This document shows, piece after piece, positions 1-7,110 of a stretch of 12,215 bases of DNA. This DNA is from Methanomassiliicoccales archaeon (GTDB lineage: Archaea > Thermoplasmatota > Thermoplasmata > Methanomassiliicoccales > JACIVX01). Position numbers and translations under genes: made by a program. Below the pieces are notes generated by a model that had not been told where the DNA came from, did no database searches, and saw nothing but the letters and a program-made list of their open reading frames with translations. Numbering within the stretch: the first letter of the stretch is position 1; the number at the start of each line of letters is the position of its first letter. The DNA lies in NCBI GenBank assembly GCA_024464195.1, contig JANHAK010000017.1:1-12215 (forward strand). Direction: 5' to 3'.

Positions 1-1538
1 TCGGCCGTCTTTTGAAATCACGAGGACTGAATGTCACGGCAATAAAGATTGATCCCTATCTGAACATTGATGCAGGAACAATGAATCCATTCGAACACGG
101 CGAGGTATTTGTTCTTGAAGATGGAGGCGAAGTCGATCTTGACCTTGGCAATTATGAGAGATTTCTTGATATTGATCTGACAAGTGATCATAATATCACG
201 ACTGGCAAAGTTTACAGAGCAGTGATTGATAAGGAGAGAATGGGGGAATATCTCGGAAAAACTGTTCAGATTATTCCGCATATCACAAATGAAATCAAGA
301 CACAGATCCGAAGCGTGGCCGAGTCAACTGACGCAGATATTTGCGTTGTGGAATTAGGTGGTACGGTCGGTGATATTGAGTCGATGCCTTTTCTAGAAGC
401 GGTCAGACAAATGAACACAGAACTGGGACGTGGGGAAAACTGTCTCTTCGTGCATACCACGCTTGTCCCCGTCCTGGGCACAGTGGGGGAACAAAAGACC
501 AAGCCAACACAACATTCGGTAAAAGAATTGCGGTCTATCGGTATTCAACCGGATGTCATTGTTGCCCGGTCTACACAGCCACTCGAATACGCAATTAAAA
601 GAAAAATCTCCCTTTTTTGCGACGTGCCGCTTGAAGCCGTTATTTCGGCACCCGACGCGAGGTCAATTTATGAAGTACCGCTAATATTGGAGGAACAAGG
701 ACTTACTGATTTCCTTCTAAAAAAATTAAAACTAGAGCCAAGATCGGAGGATCTGTCTGATTGGAAGGAATTCCTTCAGAAGGTGTTGAATCCAACGAAG
801 ACTGTTACAATTGCGTGTGTTGGGAAGTACACGCATCTTGCTGATTCTTACATGAGTCATATTGAGGCATTTCATCATGCAGGGGCCGAAACTGATACAA
901 GGGTCAACCTTGTCTTTATAGACTCTGAAAAAATTGAGGAATCTGGTATTCCAATGGAATTGACCCAGGCAGATGGTGTTCTCATACCTGGTGGATTTGG
1001 AAGTCGGGGAATAATCGGCAAAATGATTGCTGCAAGATACGCACGCGAGAATGACATTCCTTGTCTCGGCGTTTGCTTAGGTTTCCAGATCGCAACAATT
1101 GAAATCGCTAGGAATGTGCTTGGTATTGAAAAAGCACACAGCACAGAATTCGACCCAGAGACATGCGATCCTGTTGTCGACTTGCTACCAGAACAACGGG
1201 ATATTAAGAGAAAAGGCGCGACAATGCGTCTGGGTGCTCAACCGGTTGTCCTGCAGGAAGGATCGAAAGCTTTTGAACTATATGGAAAGCCGCTCATTAT
1301 TGAAAGGCATCGGCACAGATATGAGGTCAATCCAAAATACATTGACAGATTGGAAAGCTGTGGATGGAAATTTACAGGCAAGTCGATAGATGGAAAAAGA
1401 ATGGAAGTAGCTGAATTTCAAGGCCATCATTTCTTCGTCGCATCGCAATTCCACCCGGAATTTAAGTCAAGACCTAGAAAACCTTCACCACTTCATTTAG
1501 GTTTGGTCAAAGCCGCACTGAAAAGAAAGTATGCCTGA
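1..1538 (+). CDS. pyrG: CTP synthase, 5' end cut off by the window
   Basis: CTP synthase makes CTP from UTP, ATP and glutamine in the cytoplasm, the last step of de novo pyrimidine nucleotide synthesis. The frame is open from base 1. The first codons read GRLLKSRGLNVTAIKIDPYL, which lies just after the P-loop in this family, so about 20 residues are missing to the left; the TTG at 12 is an internal Leu codon, not a start. Counting from that codon, the synthetase domain spans roughly residues 1-255 (IDPYLNIDAGTMNP, ELGGTVGDIES, QHSVKELRSIGIQPD). The class I glutamine amidotransferase domain spans about 265-505, with an oxyanion loop PGGFG (326-330), nucleophile C355 in GVCLGFQ, and H481/E483 in FHPEF. 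All key residues present in the window are intact. It lies 108 bp upstream of aIF2-beta on the same strand. Confidence 0.97.
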   Translation, partial: GRLLKSRGLNVTAIKIDPYLNIDAGTMNPFEHGEVFVLEDGGEVDLDLGNYERFLDIDLTSDHNITTGKVYRAVIDKERMGEYLGKTVQIIPHITNEIKTQIRSVAESTDADICVVELGGTVGDIESMPFLEAVRQMNTELGRGENCLFVHTTLVPVLGTVGEQKTKPTQHSVKELRSIGIQPDVIVARSTQPLEYAIKRKISLFCDVPLEAVISAPDARSIYEVPLILEEQGLTDFLLKKLKLEPRSEDLSDWKEFLQKVLNPTKTVTIACVGKYTHLADSYMSHIEAFHHAGAETDTRVNLVFIDSEKIEESGIPMELTQADGVLIPGGFGSRGIIGKMIAARYARENDIPCLGVCLGFQIATIEIARNVLGIEKAHSTEFDPETCDPVVDLLPEQRDIKRKGATMRLGAQPVVLQEGSKAFELYGKPLIIERHRHRYEVNPKYIDRLESCGWKFTGKSIDGKRMEVAEFQGHHFFVASQFHPEFKSRPRKPSPLHLGLVKAALKRKYA

Positions 1539-1632
1539 AGAATTCCGTTGAAATTAAGATCGTTTATTGGCCTTGGTGAGGTGATTCCAGCGAGTGCCCC
1601 TTCTGGCAAAGTTTATATCATTGAAGCCGTTT

Positions 1633-1637
1633 GGAGG
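1633..1637 (+). promoter_or_regulatory. Shine-Dalgarno GGAGG fixing the aIF2-beta start
   Basis: GGAGG lies nine bases before ATG 1647 and is complementary to the CCUCC at the 3' end of the 16S rRNA in this same window. It decides for ATG 1647 over the in-frame TTG at 1548. Confidence 0.75.
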
Positions 1638-1646
1638 CTTGATAGT

Positions 1647-2276
1647 ATGTCTGACGATGAGTATTTGGCTCTTCTCGAAAGAGCAAAGCAAAAATTGCCA
1701 GAGAAGATCGAGAAACATGAGCGATTTTCTGTTCCGGAACCCGATGTCTTTCAGGAAGGAAAGACAACGATGATCAGAAATTTCGCTGATATCGCCGATG
1801 CACTTCGTAGAGAACCGACTCATCTTTTGCAGTATCTTCTCAGGGAGCTCGGCGCTCCAGGTTACATCGAGGGAACGAGAGCGGTGTTCAAGGCTAAGTT
1901 AGCAGAAAATCAGATCGCTGATAGAATCCGGGATTATACAGAAACCTTCGTGTTATGTTCGGAATGTGGAAGGCCAGATACTCATATCGTAAAAGAAGGA
2001 CGTATTCTAATTCTTGAGTGCGAAGCCTGCGGTGCTCACAGACCAGTCAACGTTAAGAAGGTCACGAAAGTCGATGAGAAATTGACTTTGAAGGAAGGAG
2101 ACGTTTACGAGGTGCTGATTGAAGACGTAGGTAGGAAAGGCGACGGGATTGCTAGACTTAATGAATACATCATCTATGTTCCTGGGACGGTTAAAGGAAT
2201 AAGAACAAAAGTGAAAATCAATAAGGTCGCGGGAAATGTAGCATTTGCCTCAGTTTTTATGGAATCGAATCGATAA
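1647..2276 (+). CDS. Translation initiation factor aIF2 subunit beta with C-terminal TRAM domain
   Basis: This is the beta subunit of the archaeal aIF2 heterotrimer, which brings Met-tRNAi to the small ribosomal subunit. The protein has 209 residues. The N-terminal helix and alpha/beta core (about 1-100) carry MIRNFADIADALRREPTHLL and YLLRELGAPGYIEGTRA. A zinc ribbon follows (C104, C107, C125, C128). Residues about 145-205 form a TRAM-like domain with EVLIEDVGRKGDGIAR and YVPGTVKG. Many archaeal homologues stop after the zinc ribbon; from memory, some euryarchaeal ones carry the TRAM extension. I chose ATG 1647 because GGAGG lies at 1633-1637, nine bases upstream, and the protein then starts like its relatives. 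The frame stays open upstream to a TTG at 1548, but that stretch resembles nothing in the family. It may be cotranscribed with pyrG. Confidence 0.95.
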   Translation: MSDDEYLALLERAKQKLPEKIEKHERFSVPEPDVFQEGKTTMIRNFADIADALRREPTHLLQYLLRELGAPGYIEGTRAVFKAKLAENQIADRIRDYTETFVLCSECGRPDTHIVKEGRILILECEACGAHRPVNVKKVTKVDEKLTLKEGDVYEVLIEDVGRKGDGIARLNEYIIYVPGTVKGIRTKVKINKVAGNVAFASVFMESNR

Positions 2277-2301
2277 TTGTTAATGCAATGGAATGTTGGC
2301 T

Positions 2302-2336
2302 AATCGGTAATTAAATCATTTCTTTTCTTACCGATT
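2302..2336 (+). terminator. Inverted repeat after aIF2-beta, possible terminator
   Basis: AATCGGTAA (2302-2310) and TTACCGATT (2328-2336) form a perfect 9-bp inverted repeat around a 17-base loop containing the pyrimidine run TTTCTTTTC. It begins 26 bases after the aIF2-beta stop. Archaeal termination mostly depends on T-runs, so the T-rich loop may matter more than the hairpin; a DNA-binding site is the alternative. The rest of 2277-2586 is AT-rich and holds only a doubtful 48-codon ORF (2413-2559) and the TATA box before the protease gene. Confidence 0.4.
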
Positions 2337-2550
2337 TATCAATTCAATTCATTGACTCATCTTAATTTTTGTTAAATAGTCATATTTGCAGATACAAAAA
2401 TGAAGTTCTGACATGGATGGTTTAAGAAGACATGAATACCTTTGTTTAGCAATCGGGAGAGCTATGATGATCTGGAAAAGTCTTTTATTAGTTATCAAAA
2501 TTCGTTTACTGAGAGCATTTGCGGATTCTTGCTTTTCCTGTTCTCACCGA

Positions 2551-2558
2551 AAAATATA
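2551..2558 (+). promoter_or_regulatory. TATA box of the A22 protease gene
   Basis: AAAATATA with a purine-rich CCGAA before it is centred about 33 bases upstream of ATG 2587. With the usual archaeal spacing, transcription would start about 6 bases before the ATG. No Shine-Dalgarno is visible (the ATG is preceded by AAAGAAAAG), which fits a very short 5' leader. Confidence 0.45.
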
Positions 2559-2586
2559 GCAGAAGCGTCAAGCAATTAAAGAAAAG

Positions 2587-3480
2587 ATGAGAGAAAAATC
2601 AGCGCCTTTTGCAATGGCAACTATCTTTTTATCAATGCAAATTATCGCACTTTTAATCGTACCTCTGTTTCCCACCGACTACAGAGTTTTTAGAGATCCA
2701 AATAATCTGGGCAATCCCGTCATGTACATAATAATTCTTCTTGGAATGACCACATTCTTGCTGATTTTGATCAAATTCCACAGAAGAAAAATTGTAAAAG
2801 GAATTTTCATGAGTGCTATATTCATTACAATTATGGCTGTATTCCTTCCGCTATTTTATCAAGTCTTTGATGACATCGGTGTTTCATTCTTACTTTCAAT
2901 TATTATATCTGGAGTAATAATTGGATTGCTTATTATACGACCAGAATGGTATATTATCAATGCATCTGCATTTCTCATGGGTTGCGGCATGACTGCTATA
3001 TTGGGAATGTCACTTGGCATACTTCCCTCAATTTTTCTTCTTGTTTTTCTAGCAATTTATGATGCCTTTGCTGTTTATAGAACAAAACACATGATCACTC
3101 TGGCAGAAGCTGTCATCGCGCTGGACATGCCCGCAGTTTTTATTATGCCGAAACGAGGTGATTTTTCTTTATCATCGTTGAAAAAGCATTCAGCTATATC
3201 TGAACAATCTGATCGCGAAGCTCTTTTCATGGGTGTTGGCGACGCTGTCATTCCGGGTATTCTAATAGTTTCATCCTTCGTTTTCTTACCATCCCAAGCA
3301 GGAACGGTTACGAACGCCAATCTTCTTGTCTCGATCGGCTCTCTGATTGGTGCATTTTGTGGCTTCCTAGCGCTTGTTTTCCTCGCCGAAAAAGGAAAGC
3401 CGCAACCGGGGCTGCCTTTTCTTAATAGTGGTACAATCACTGGTTTCATCATTTCATATATTCTCATCTTCGGAATTTAG
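2587..3480 (+). CDS. Presenilin / signal-peptide-peptidase-like intramembrane aspartyl protease (A22 family)
   Basis: This is a 297-residue polytopic membrane protein, predicted to cut peptide bonds within the membrane. About nine hydrophobic segments can be seen, as expected for archaeal presenilin homologues, whose length it also matches. The three family motifs are in order: YD in LAIYDAF (catalytic D159), GxGD in FMGVGDAVIPG (216-219, catalytic D219), and PGLP (274-277), the counterpart of the presenilin PAL motif. A hydrophilic stretch between the two catalytic helices (about 188-211) corresponds to the family's cytoplasmic loop. The spacing of the two aspartates resembles the crystallised archaeal presenilin homologue. 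The physiological substrate is unknown, and the neighbours do not suggest one. It is a single gene, convergent with the 16S rRNA, and ends in TAG. Confidence 0.88.
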   Translation: MREKSAPFAMATIFLSMQIIALLIVPLFPTDYRVFRDPNNLGNPVMYIIILLGMTTFLLILIKFHRRKIVKGIFMSAIFITIMAVFLPLFYQVFDDIGVSFLLSIIISGVIIGLLIIRPEWYIINASAFLMGCGMTAILGMSLGILPSIFLLVFLAIYDAFAVYRTKHMITLAEAVIALDMPAVFIMPKRGDFSLSSLKKHSAISEQSDREALFMGVGDAVIPGILIVSSFVFLPSQAGTVTNANLLVSIGSLIGAFCGFLALVFLAEKGKPQPGLPFLNSGTITGFIISYILIFGI

Positions 3481-3572
3481 GATACGATATGATGCAATTA
3501 ACGAGATTGAGCTAGCAAGAATCACATTTAAAATTCATGTCGTACGATCTTGAAAGAACCCCCCCATGGCAG

Positions 3573-3584
3573 TTTTCTTTTATT
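3573..3584 (+). terminator. T-rich terminator candidate after the A22 gene
   Basis: TTTTCTTTTATT lies about 95 bases after the protease stop codon on the same strand. T-runs of this kind are sufficient for archaeal termination. No stable hairpin precedes it. The remainder of 3481-3784 holds no gene; its right part is the 16S trailer. Confidence 0.35.
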
Positions 3585-3711
3585 GCGTCTATTTGAGATC
3601 CTAATAAGACTTCAAATCGATGTATCGTTGTTATTGAAACTTTTATTCTATCAAGAACCAAAGCTAGTTTCTATATGATGATTTTTGCCACATTCGTAAA
3701 AGAGTCATGTC

Positions 3712-3748
3712 GACGTTCGATGTATTTATGGTGCTTGGGATCCTGCCA
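3712..3748 (-). other. 16S trailer arm of the pre-rRNA processing stem (BHB)
   Basis: Read on the minus strand just after the 16S 3' end, this stretch pairs with the leader arm at 5299-5357. Segments in plus coordinates are: 3739-3748 with 5299-5308 (10 bp), 3734-3738 with 5310-5314 (5 bp), 3730-3733 with 5318-5321 (4-bp central helix GGTG/CACC), 3723-3726 with 5322-5325 (4 bp), and 3712-3722 with 5347-5357 (11 bp). The unpaired TAT at 3727-3729 is the trailer 3-nt bulge. Splicing endonuclease would cut between 3728 and 3727. Confidence 0.85.
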
Positions 3749-3784
3749 GGAATTGGTGGGAGGGCTTTGCTGCCCCCCTTGCGT

Positions 3785-5252
<1,468 letters not shown>

Positions 5253-5487
5253 CGATCCATTCGGCAATTAACAACTGCCGCTAAGGATTAAAGGAGATTG
5301 GCAGGATCTCCAAGTTTCACCAATAGCAATCTCTTCGATTGCCTTACATCGAACGTCAGAACCGAGAGTTCACGTTCAAACGACGGGGATCTCGGTTCCC
5401 CATGAGTGTTCACAGCGCTGGATTCGACAGCCTCACAGACGGTCTTTCGACCTCCTCAGCGTCGATTCGCTTGCTGTGGATAAGCGT
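5253..5487 (-). other. Pre-16S rRNA leader
   Basis: This stretch lies between the predicted transcription start (about 5487) and the 16S 5' end and contains no gene. It holds the leader arm of the processing stem (5299-5357) and several inverted repeats: GAACCGAGA (5359-5367) with TCTCGGTTC (5390-5398), GGTC/GACC (5441-5444 with 5449-5452), and CACAGC/GCTGTG (5411-5416 with 5473-5478). It should therefore be a folded leader RNA that is removed during rRNA maturation. Confidence 0.7.
5299..5357 (-). other. 16S leader arm of the pre-rRNA processing stem (BHB), with an inserted hairpin
   Basis: This arm pairs with the trailer arm at 3712-3748. In RNA order it gives an outer 11-bp helix, an inserted hairpin, a 4-bp helix (TATT/AATA), a 4-bp central helix (GGTG/CACC), a 3-nt bulge AAA (complement of 5315-5317), then inner helices of 5 and 10 bp separated by one unpaired base (5309). 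Together with the trailer bulge ATA this is a textbook BHB with 3-nt bulges on opposite strands separated by 4 bp. The predicted cut is between 5316 and 5315. The inserted hairpin is GCAATC (5326-5331) and GATTGC (5337-5342) around a 5-nt loop. Confidence 0.85.
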
Positions 5488-5508
5488 AGCCCCCTCTAAT
5501 ATCGAGGG

Positions 5509-5528
5509 CGTATATATGCATTTCGGGA
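5509..5528 (-). promoter_or_regulatory. 16S rRNA promoter (BRE and TATA box)
   Basis: On the minus strand the order is CGAAA (a BRE-like purine stretch, 5520s) and then TGCATATATAC, with the TATATA core at 5511-5517. At the usual spacing of about 27 bases, transcription would start near 5487, leaving a leader of about 235 nt before the 16S. Confidence 0.65.
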
Positions 5529-5627
5529 CGCCACATAACTTACTGCGTCCAATTCTTTTAATCACTAGAGGAAGTATTTGAGTGTTTCTATCCTAAAACA
5601 ATTTCAATTTTATTGGAGAAATATTGA

Positions 5628-5708
5628 ATGTACAACTTTGAATATCATTGCGCTCAATTCTCTATTATTATAAGAAACTCGAGTTTCATTTTCATTTCGA
5701 TTGGCTAA
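5628..5708 (+). CDS. Possible 26-residue leader-type ORF before the paired hairpins and tRNA-Ser
   Basis: ATG 5628 is preceded by GGAG at 5615-5618, nine bases away, and the frame runs 26 codons to TAA at 5706-5708. The peptide begins MYNFEYHCAQFSIII and is rich in Ile, Phe and Ser. Four of its codons are Ser (TCT, TCG, AGT, TCG), two of them adjacent. It stops two bases before the first hairpin of a paired-hairpin element. I recognise no homologue, and an ORF this short can arise by chance, so coding status is doubtful. The remainder of 5530-5627 shows no gene. Confidence 0.2.
   Translation: MYNFEYHCAQFSIIIRNSSFIFISIG
5674..5687 (+). promoter_or_regulatory. Perfect 14-bp palindrome, operator candidate
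   Basis: GAAACTCGAGTTTC is a perfect palindrome. It directly follows a TATA-like stretch, TATTATTATAAG (5662-5673), on the plus strand. A repressor site just downstream of a TATA box is a common archaeal arrangement. The transcript would start near 5694 and run toward the paired hairpins and tRNA-Ser. No regulator gene is adjacent, so this is a candidate only. Confidence 0.35.
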
Positions 5709-5710
5709 AG

Positions 5711-5759
5711 GCCGCTCTAATCGTTGCGGCAAAAGAATTATTAGAGTCAAAATTCTTTT
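5711..5759 (+). other. Two adjacent hairpins with complementary loops
   Basis: Hairpin 1 is GCCGC (5711-5715) with GCGGC (5726-5730). Hairpin 2 is AAAAGAATT (5731-5739) with AATTCTTTT (5751-5759). They abut without a gap. The loops share a 6-base complement: TCTAAT (5716-5721) and ATTAGA (5740-5745), which would allow a kissing-loop contact. The element ends 10 bases before tRNA-Ser. It may lie in a 5' leader of the tRNA transcript, be a small RNA, or be chance in an AT-rich spacer. Confidence 0.4.
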
Positions 5760-5769
5760 GAGGCGTAAA

Positions 5770-5875
5770 GCGGGGATGGCCCAGCTCGGCAAGGCGATGG
5801 ATTGCTATCTCGAAGTCAAAAGGGCAAACATCCATTGTCCGAAAGGACTCGGGGGTTCAAATCCCCCTCCCCGCG
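5770..5875 (+). tRNA. tRNA-Ser(GCT) with a 22-nt intron
   Basis: The acceptor stem is GCGGGGA (5770-5776) with TCCCCGC (5868-5874), and the discriminator is G5875, as expected for archaeal serine tRNAs. The D stem is GCC/GGC, with G15 at 5784. The anticodon stem is ATGGA (5797-5801) with TCCAT (5831-5835), split by an intron at 5808-5829. The spliced loop is TTGCTAA, giving anticodon GCT (5804-5806) and A37. The variable arm is long (5836-5850), with a GTCC/GGAC stem and GAAA loop, as type II tRNAs have. The T arm is GGGGG-TTCAAAT-CCCCC. CCA is not encoded. A T-run follows at 5877-5882. It reads AGC/AGT codons, so A37 should be a t6A site. Confidence 0.96.
5808..5829 (+). other. tRNA-Ser intron at the canonical 37/38 position
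   Basis: The 22-nt intron forms a canonical BHB with the exons. The outer helix is the anticodon stem, the 4-bp central helix is TTGC (5802-5805) with GCAA (5824-5827), the 5' bulge is TAT (5806-5808), and the 3' bulge is ACA (5828-5830). Cutting after the second base of each bulge restores a 7-base anticodon loop. The intron is too short to encode anything. Confidence 0.92.
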
Positions 5876-5876
5876 C

Positions 5877-5882
5877 TTTTTT
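5877..5882 (+). terminator. T-run terminator of tRNA-Ser
   Basis: TTTTTT starts two bases after the tRNA 3' end and is followed by further T-rich sequence, typical of archaeal tRNA termination. Confidence 0.5.
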
Positions 5883-5909
5883 ATTTCTCGAGTGGTTAAG
5901 CAGCAACAA

Positions 5910-6791
5910 TTAGGAAAAAGTGAAAACAAAAGATAGTATTCTTCTTACTTCAGCTTCAGTCAAACCGTTTTCTTCAAAATTCTCTCTTGATTTTTCTATC
6001 ATCTCATCGATATTCTTGCATTTCCAATAACTTTCCCATTTGTTTTGATATTCTTTCCCTCTCATAGACTCGATGATCAATGATGGAGGATCTTTCAGGA
6101 AGAAAGAAAATTCATTCATGTATGGATAAATGGCCATCCTACAAAGCTGACAGATGTTCACCAAGTAATCAGCCTTGGCTTCCATAGCCTCTCTACCCAG
6201 TGTATCTCTAAAGTTATCGCCGATCTTCTTGGCCACTTGCGGGAAGGTCAGTCTTGGTGTTCCACCGCAACAGATGTCTCTTCCTTTTATTATCTCTAGA
6301 TAAGGAATCTTACTCAGGAGTTTTAGTTCCCATTCGTTCACATTGGTACGCTGACTCATGCAAGAATCGTGTAAGATCACTTTTTTCCTTGGAGATCTGT
6401 TTGGGTATATGTTATTTATTTTTTCATACAGAAACTGAGCATAATATTGTACCTCGAAATCCAGATTAAGAAATTGCGGATAGAGTTCAGTGAACAGTTC
6501 AGTAAACATGCGATAACAACCCGCACAGGTGAGTATAACTTTCTTAGGAGAAAGTGCGTTCAAGCTAGCGACAAGTTCCCTAGCCCTCCTTTCAGCTTCC
6601 TGAACCTGTCCAGCGGCAGGACCATAGGGGAAACCGCAACATAGTTTTCCTCCCCCCAACGCTACAAATTCGATTCCGGTTCTCTCTAAGATGTCTAGGA
6701 GAGCGAACACGGTGTGAGGAAAGGCGAGAAGGGTACACCCCAGAAAGACCACATTTTCCACTTTTTCTGGGCGGTAAGGCACCTCATTCAA
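5910..6791 (-). CDS. HdrB/HdrD-like CCG-domain Fe-S protein, open C-terminal part of a broken gene
   Basis: This open frame of 293 codons holds two cysteine-rich CCG domains. The first is C19-x31-C51-C52-G-x35-C89-x2-C92. The second is C144, C174-C175-G, C214-x2-C217. Such modules bind a non-cubane [4Fe-4S] cluster in HdrB/HdrD (CoB-S-S-CoM reduction) and occur in GlpC, LutA and other redox proteins. The substrate here cannot be told. The only start fitting this length is TTG 6791, with no Shine-Dalgarno. It is immediately preceded by an in-frame TAG (6794-6792), behind which the frame reads on as credible protein into the Fe-S region at 6844-7110. I read it as the C-terminal two thirds of a longer protein. 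It may still be expressed alone. It ends in TAA, 34 bases from tRNA-Ser, which is on the opposite strand. Confidence 0.8.
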   Translation of the reverse strand: MNEVPYRPEKVENVVFLGCTLLAFPHTVFALLDILERTGIEFVALGGGKLCCGFPYGPAAGQVQEAERRARELVASLNALSPKKVILTCAGCYRMFTELFTELYPQFLNLDFEVQYYAQFLYEKINNIYPNRSPRKKVILHDSCMSQRTNVNEWELKLLSKIPYLEIIKGRDICCGGTPRLTFPQVAKKIGDNFRDTLGREAMEAKADYLVNICQLCRMAIYPYMNEFSFFLKDPPSLIIESMRGKEYQNKWESYWKCKNIDEMIEKSRENFEENGLTEAEVRRILSFVFTFS

Positions 6792-6843
6792 CTATCTTCT
6801 TTTAGAAGGTCTTATCTGAATGGATGAAAGATCCTTCCATATG

Positions 6844-7110
6844 TCAAGGGATTCTTTGATGTTTTTTGGCTGCTTTAGGTAATTTTCCTTCTTTGGCTAA
6901 TCGGCATTTTATTGGCTCAAATACCATTAAAGTATCGAGCCCTGCAGGGCAGGATCTTGAACACTTTCCACACCTCGCGCAAGTGAATACTTTGAGGAAT
7001 ACTTCCGTTGAATAAGTTCCGTCTTTCACATAATCCATAATCTTCTTGATAATTTCTTTAGGAGTTTCATCCTTTAATGGGGTCTGAGGAATCAGCGGAG
7101 AGGATCTCAC
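6844..7110 (-). CDS. [4Fe-4S] ferredoxin-like ORF (HdrC-like), fragment of the same broken gene
   Basis: The ORF has 88 codons from GTG 7110. It holds one 4Fe-4S motif, C44-x2-C47-x2-C50-x3-C54-P in TCARCGKCSRSCPAGLD. This is the electron-input module that precedes CCG domains in HdrD-like proteins or forms HdrC. HdrC and HdrD usually have two such motifs; only one is seen here. Both ends look displaced. At the 3' end, dropping one A from the A6 run (T6 at 6862-6867) replaces the tail KHQRIP-stop with KNIKESLDIWKDLSSIQIRP, which runs in frame to the CCG module. At the 5' end, dropping one G near 7071-7072 joins it to LRELCEILSADSSDP upstream. It is therefore probably not an independent gene. 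Confidence 0.55.
   Translation of the reverse strand: MRSSPLIPQTPLKDETPKEIIKKIMDYVKDGTYSTEVFLKVFTCARCGKCSRSCPAGLDTLMVFEPIKCRLAKEGKLPKAAKKHQRIP

Noticed and set aside
1548..1646. In-frame N-terminal extension of aIF2-beta from TTG 1548
   Set aside because: Open by chance: GGAGG lies nine bases before ATG 1647, and the protein from that ATG already begins like its family. The extension shows no family similarity.
2413..2559. ORF of 48 residues beginning MDGLRRHEYLCLAIGRAMM
   Set aside because: It has no Shine-Dalgarno, no recognisable family, and its end overlaps the TATA box of the A22 gene. It could be a small hydrophobic peptide, but I cannot support it.
5701..5913. Basic 70-residue ORF through tRNA-Ser, and a 60-residue ORF opposite it (5610-5792)
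   Set aside because: Both run through the tRNA gene. The tRNA with its intron fully explains 5770-5875, and the upstream part is explained better by the hairpins.
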